Below, piece by piece: positions 60,089 to 64,000 of a DNA stretch of 64,000 bases (the first letter of the stretch is position 1; every line of letters starts with the position of its first letter). This DNA is from Chryseobacterium sp. (GTDB lineage Bacteria > Bacteroidota > Bacteroidia > Flavobacteriales > Weeksellaceae), in assembly GCA_031277615.1 (NCBI GenBank), contig JAITMC010000002.1:248001-312000 (forward strand), in the 5' to 3' direction. The notes below the pieces were generated by a model that made no database searches, had not been told where the DNA came from, and was given only the letters and a program-made list of their open reading frames with translations. The position numbers and the translations under genes were made by a program.

Positions 60089-62623
60089 ATGGATTATAAG
60101 TTTTCACAAGGTTTGAGCCAGGTGTTCAAACAAAGCAAAAGCGAAGCTAAAAGGCTGAAAAGTGAATTTCTTAATACAGAACATCTACTTTTAGGTATTA
60201 TAAAAACGGAAAACTCTGCAAAAGAAATCCTTCAAAACCTTAATGCGGATTTAACACAAATCAGAAGAAAAATTGAAACTCTAAATACAGCCAGTCTAAA
60301 TCCTATTTCTGAGGAGGTTACCAATATTTCTTTCACGAAGATGGCAGATCATGCCATTAAACGTGCGGAGTTAGAATGCCGTCAATATAAAAGCAATGAA
60401 ATTAATACCGTTCACCTGCTTTTGGGTATTCTATATAAATATGAGGATCCTACTTCAAATATTCTGGGAGCTTATGACATCGACTATGAAGGTGTTTCAA
60501 GAGAGTATCAGACCATGCTTAAAAATTCCGGGCAGTCTCCACAGATGAGTGCCTATGATGACGATGATGAAAGAGAGGATTTTGAGCAGATGAGAAAGCC
60601 TACGGGAAATTTAGGTTCTGCAAAAAGTAAAACGCCGACTCTGGATAACTTCGGCAGAGACCTTACTTCTTTGGCAAGAGATGGAAAACTGGACCCAGTA
60701 ATCGGGCGTGAAAAAGAAATTGAGCGTGTTTCTCAGATCTTATCCCGCAGAAAGAAAAACAACCCGCTTCTTATCGGGGAACCGGGAGTTGGTAAATCTG
60801 CGATTGCCGAAGGTCTGGCCTTAAGAATTCAACAGAAAAAGGTATCAAGGGTTCTTTACGGAAAGCGTGTAATCACTCTGGATCTGGCAAGTTTAGTGGC
60901 CGGAACCAAATACCGTGGTCAGTTTGAAGAAAGAATGAAGGCCATCATGACCGAACTGGAGAAAAACAGAGATGTCATCTTATTCATTGATGAGCTTCAC
61001 ACCATTGTGGGAGCAGGAAGTTCAACAGGAAGTTTAGATGCATCCAATATGTTTAAGCCGGCTTTGGCAAGAGGTGAAATTCAATGCATCGGAGCGACTA
61101 CCCTGGATGAGTACCGTCAGTATATTGAAAAAGACGGGGCTTTGGAAAGAAGATTCCAGAAAGTAATGGTGGAGCCTACTTCTATTGATGAAACCGTTCA
61201 GATTCTGAACCAGATCAAAGATAAATATGAAGAACATCACAATGTAATTTATACGCCTGAAGCCATTCTGGCCTGTGTGAACCTGACATCGAGATACATT
61301 ACGGACCGTTTTTTACCGGACAAAGCCATTGATGCGATGGACGAAGCAGGTTCCAGAGTGTACATCAAGAATATGAAAGTTCCTACCGAGATTATTGATT
61401 TTGAAAAGAAAATTGAAGAGATCAAGGAACTGAAGCAGAAAGCCGTGAAGGCTCAGGATTATCTTGAGGCAAGAAAACTGAAAGATGAAGAAGAACGTCT
61501 TCAGATGGAACTGAATGCTGCCCAGGAAAAATGGGATAAGGATGTAAAAGAGAAAAAAGAAACCGTAACGGAAGAAAATGTAGCGGAAGTGGTTTCTATG
61601 ATGAGTGGAGTTCCTGTAACCAAAGTAGGTAAGAATGAGCTTGATAAATTAGCTCAGATGGATGAGAAACTGAACGGAAAAGTTATCGGACAGGAAGATG
61701 CGGTGAAGAAAGTCGTTAAGGCAATTCAGAGAAACAGAGCCGGCCTTAAGGATCCTAACCGTCCTATCGGTACCTTTATTTTCCTTGGAACAACAGGAGT
61801 TGGTAAAACCGAACTTGCCAAAGTAATGGCGAGAGAGCTTTTTGAATCCGATGAATCTCTGATCCGAATTGACATGAGTGAATACATGGAGAAATTTGCG
61901 GTTTCGAGATTGGTAGGTGCGCCTCCTGGATACGTGGGATACGAAGAAGGTGGCCAGCTGACTGAAGCGGTGAGAAGAAAGCCTTATGCTGTGGTTCTTC
62001 TGGATGAGATTGAAAAAGCTCACCCTGATGTATTCAATATTCTGTTACAGATTCTTGATGAAGGACACGTAACGGACAGCTTAGGCCGAAAAATTGATTT
62101 CAGAAATACCATTATTATCCTTACCTCCAATATCGGAACCAGGGATCTTAAAGATTTCGGAGATGGTGTAGGATTCGGTACATCTGCTAAGAAAACAACG
62201 TCAGACTCAAGAGCAAGAAGCACGATTGAAAATGCCCTTAAAAAAGCATTCGCTCCGGAATTCCTGAACAGAATTGACGATATCGTGATCTTCAACTCTC
62301 TGGTACAGGACGATATCAAGAAAATCATTGATATTGAACTGAACAAACTGTACGGCAGACTTGAAAAGCTAGGCTATAAGGTAGAACTTACTGAAGAAGC
62401 AAAAGATTTTATTTCTGAAAAAGGATGGGATAAAGACTTTGGTGCAAGACCATTGAAGAGAGCTATTCAGAAATATATTGAGGATCTGCTGGCCGAAATG
62501 CTTGTCAACAAACAGCTGAACGAAGGAGAAACTGTAGTTCTTGACCTGAACGAGGCCAAAGACGGATTGGCAGGAAAAACCTCCAAACCGAAAAAGACGG
62601 CAGAAAAGTCTTCTCAGTCTTAA
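60089..62623 (+). CDS. clpC: ClpC AAA+ chaperone of the Clp protease
   Basis: 844 residues from the ATG at 60089; an ATG at 60077 would add four residues and cannot be excluded. An N-domain with two Clp-N repeats (about 1-140), AAA-1 with Walker A GEPGVGKS at residues 230-237, a UVR-like coiled M region (LEARKLKDEEERLQMEL), AAA-2 with Walker A GTTGVGKT at 567-574, and a Clp C-domain. It unfolds substrates for ClpP. It is monocistronic. Confidence 0.96.
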   Translation: MDYKFSQGLSQVFKQSKSEAKRLKSEFLNTEHLLLGIIKTENSAKEILQNLNADLTQIRRKIETLNTASLNPISEEVTNISFTKMADHAIKRAELECRQYKSNEINTVHLLLGILYKYEDPTSNILGAYDIDYEGVSREYQTMLKNSGQSPQMSAYDDDDEREDFEQMRKPTGNLGSAKSKTPTLDNFGRDLTSLARDGKLDPVIGREKEIERVSQILSRRKKNNPLLIGEPGVGKSAIAEGLALRIQQKKVSRVLYGKRVITLDLASLVAGTKYRGQFEERMKAIMTELEKNRDVILFIDELHTIVGAGSSTGSLDASNMFKPALARGEIQCIGATTLDEYRQYIEKDGALERRFQKVMVEPTSIDETVQILNQIKDKYEEHHNVIYTPEAILACVNLTSRYITDRFLPDKAIDAMDEAGSRVYIKNMKVPTEIIDFEKKIEEIKELKQKAVKAQDYLEARKLKDEEERLQMELNAAQEKWDKDVKEKKETVTEENVAEVVSMMSGVPVTKVGKNELDKLAQMDEKLNGKVIGQEDAVKKVVKAIQRNRAGLKDPNRPIGTFIFLGTTGVGKTELAKVMARELFESDESLIRIDMSEYMEKFAVSRLVGAPPGYVGYEEGGQLTEAVRRKPYAVVLLDEIEKAHPDVFNILLQILDEGHVTDSLGRKIDFRNTIIILTSNIGTRDLKDFGDGVGFGTSAKKTTSDSRARSTIENALKKAFAPEFLNRIDDIVIFNSLVQDDIKKIIDIELNKLYGRLEKLGYKVELTEEAKDFISEKGWDKDFGARPLKRAIQKYIEDLLAEMLVNKQLNEGETVVLDLNEAKDGLAGKTSKPKKTAEKSSQS

Positions 62624-62645
62624 AATAAATAATTTAATTATAATC

Positions 62646-62685
62646 AAAGCATCGGAATATTCCGATGCTTTTTTATTTTCCGTAT
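62646..62685. terminator. Terminator of clpC
   Basis: A 26-base perfect palindrome (62646-62671, AAAGCATCGGAAT and its complement) followed by TTTTATTTT. Confidence 0.88.
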
Positions 62686-62724
62686 TTTACCCAAATTGAT
62701 GAATATAATTCATTTATGTTTGCC

Positions 62725-62732
62725 TATTTTTG
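62725..62732 (+). promoter_or_regulatory. -7 box (TATTTTTG) of the SBBP-protein gene
   Basis: Perfect TAnnTTTG, 39 bases before the ATG at 62772. A clear TTTG at the correct distance is not present. Confidence 0.45.
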
Positions 62733-62771
62733 CAGATAACCAACTAAAAATCATCAAACACCAAATTAACA

Positions 62772-64000
62772 ATGAAACTAAAGCAATTGTTTCTTATTTT
62801 TTTACCGGGTATTCTGTCTGCTCAGAATTTTCCGTATCAAAGAGACTGGGGAACTTATTACGGTGGTCTGGACAGCCAAATCGGCGCGATTTACGAAGAT
62901 CAGCCGGATCACTCAGTTCTTGTTGACGGATTTACGGCCTACCCGTCCATTGGACCTGCTCCGGCACCCGAGTATTATAATCAGTTTATTACATCAGGAG
63001 GCCAACCATTTATCCCTTCTTCAACCCAACCCTTTTCCAATAATTTTCGGGGAAGGTTTTCCGCTTCTGGCGCTCTTCTGCATGCAGGGTATTCATTATT
63101 TACCCAATATTCTTACAGAGATCCGTCCGGGAACCGATACTCTATTGAAAAAGATATCACCAATCCGGCTCTCCCTATCGGAGTATGGCTTTCCGGAAAT
63201 GTTACGAATCAGGACAGAATCCTTTCCAAATATGATGAGAACAATAATCTGTTATGGAGAACCTATATTCCGGGATCAGAATCTCCCCTTTTAACTTTTG
63301 ACAGCAGCGGGAATATTTATATGGCAGGAACTACAAGCTGGCAGAACTTAGGTGATTCCGGTACCTTCCAGGAAGATTTTGAAACAGTTACCGATCCTAC
63401 CGGATTTGTAAAGCCTAATTCCTATATTGTAAAACTGAACCCTCAGGGACAGAAAATATGGGCTACCTACACGCCTTCCAAGGTTATTAGCTGCCTGGCA
63501 ATATATGAGGATAACCTTTATATTGCAGGTCTTGATGACCTTAATACATCAGCTTCTACGCTGGCCACCGAAGGAGCTTTCCAGGCAACAAAGTCCAATC
63601 AGTTTATTTCCAAAATAAACGGCAGTACCGGCCAGAGAATATGGGGAACCTATTACGGCATTCCCAATTCATCAGCTTCTCTGATCCTTTATCTGAAAAC
63701 AACTTCAACCGGTATTTATATGACGGGGACTACCTTCAGCCCGGTAAACAGCACTTATTTTGCCACACCAGGAGCCTATAAAGCATCGACTACCGATGGG
63801 TTTGACCTTTTTCTATCGAAATTTGATGATGACGGAAAACAGGTATGGAGCACCTATCTGGGGACTGACGAGTATGAGTGGATCATCGGATCACGAAGTT
63901 TTGATGTAAAGGATGACAAGATTATCGTTACCGGAATTTCCCAGGGACAGATTGCCTCACCGGGTGCTTTTCTTTCCACCAAACCTAATCCGGGTAATAC
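62772..64000 (+). CDS. SBBP beta-propeller exported protein, 5' part (runs off the window)
   Basis: Open frame from the ATG at 62772 to the window end, about 409 codons without a stop. A signal peptide (MKLKQLFLIFLPGILSAQ) precedes a repeat pattern of WGTYYGG, KINGSTGQRIWGTYYG, KFDDDGKQVWSTYLG and NIYMAGTT type, typical of SBBP/WD40-like beta-propellers in Bacteroidetes. About 180-residue blades-and-loops spacing suggests the propeller continues past the edge. Many such proteins end in a T9SS sorting domain; that end is not seen here, so T9SS export is inference. Confidence 0.82.
   Translation, partial: MKLKQLFLIFLPGILSAQNFPYQRDWGTYYGGLDSQIGAIYEDQPDHSVLVDGFTAYPSIGPAPAPEYYNQFITSGGQPFIPSSTQPFSNNFRGRFSASGALLHAGYSLFTQYSYRDPSGNRYSIEKDITNPALPIGVWLSGNVTNQDRILSKYDENNNLLWRTYIPGSESPLLTFDSSGNIYMAGTTSWQNLGDSGTFQEDFETVTDPTGFVKPNSYIVKLNPQGQKIWATYTPSKVISCLAIYEDNLYIAGLDDLNTSASTLATEGAFQATKSNQFISKINGSTGQRIWGTYYGIPNSSASLILYLKTTSTGIYMTGTTFSPVNSTYFATPGAYKASTTDGFDLFLSKFDDDGKQVWSTYLGTDEYEWIIGSRSFDVKDDKIIVTGISQGQIASPGAFLSTKPNPGN

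Noticed and set aside
1-64000. CRISPR array, prophage, insertion sequence or integrative element
   Set aside because: No regularly spaced repeats, transposase, integrase, phage structural gene or matching att-like ends were seen.

Overview
The window looks like chromosome of a Flavobacteriia member close to Chryseobacterium (Weeksellaceae). The base composition is AT-rich. Promoters carry the Bacteroidetes -7 box TAnnTTTG, twice with TTTG exactly 19 nt upstream. There is a protein with a type IX secretion (T9SS) C-terminal sorting domain, PorT-like and DUF6268 barrels, a TPR-membrane-AraC regulator, and paralogous double-glycine leader peptides of the kind common in Chryseobacterium. I see no insertion sequence, prophage, CRISPR array or rRNA. 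Most of the window is ordinary core genome with small accessory islets.

Layout. 1-5.1 kb: start of a large exported surface protein, a small exported protein and two AraC-type regulators. 5.6-9.5 kb: a four-gene operon (HExxH protein, CsaA, exonuclease, MIP18/SufT-like protein), then sulfurtransferase and HMG-CoA lyase on the other strand. 9.9-15.7 kb: a 49-aa membrane protein, peptidase T, a TonB-C-like exported protein, an eight-cysteine GG-leader peptide, a PorT-like barrel, a LytS-type kinase with a broken LytTR partner, and a DUF6268 barrel. 16-23.9 kb: drug efflux MFS plus AraC regulator, ThiL, thioesterase, a HI0933-type flavoprotein, DUF2306 protein, YARHG lipoprotein, exported TonB-C protein and DUF2809 protein. 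24.1-26.1 kb: three paralogous GG-leader cysteine peptides bracketing a two-gene thioredoxin-fold operon; this is the most interesting locus. 26.1-38.8 kb: MutS, acetyltransferase, JmjC/cupin protein, orphan RhuM, bestrophin, MORN protein, SpoU methyltransferase, CBS protein, NAD kinase, class II aldolase, AccD, DUF6973 protein. 39-48 kb: SpmA/B fusion, lipoprotein, ExbB-ExbD-TonB operon, DUF885 peptidase, DinB-like protein, a frameshifted small gene, endonuclease III and Bcp. 48.3-55.9 kb: T9SS beta-helix protein, acetyltransferase, mannose-1-phosphate guanylyltransferase, SprT-like protein, TolC, FolC. 56-64 kb: two identical tRNA-Val(UAC), a glycosyltransferase cluster with SufE inside it, ClpC, and the start of an SBBP beta-propeller protein.

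How the genes work together. The ExbB/ExbD/TonB operon would energise outer-membrane uptake. ManC and the three glycosyltransferases point to surface glycan synthesis. The GG-leader peptides look like secreted, disulfide-containing small peptides, and the exported thioredoxin-fold pair between them is a plausible redox partner; the peptidase-containing ABC exporter such peptides would need is not in this window. Two genes look broken, a LytTR response regulator (internal deletion plus frameshift) and a small gene at 46.7 kb (one-base frameshift). A purine-rich GATGG/GGAAG repeat recurs directly after several stop codons.
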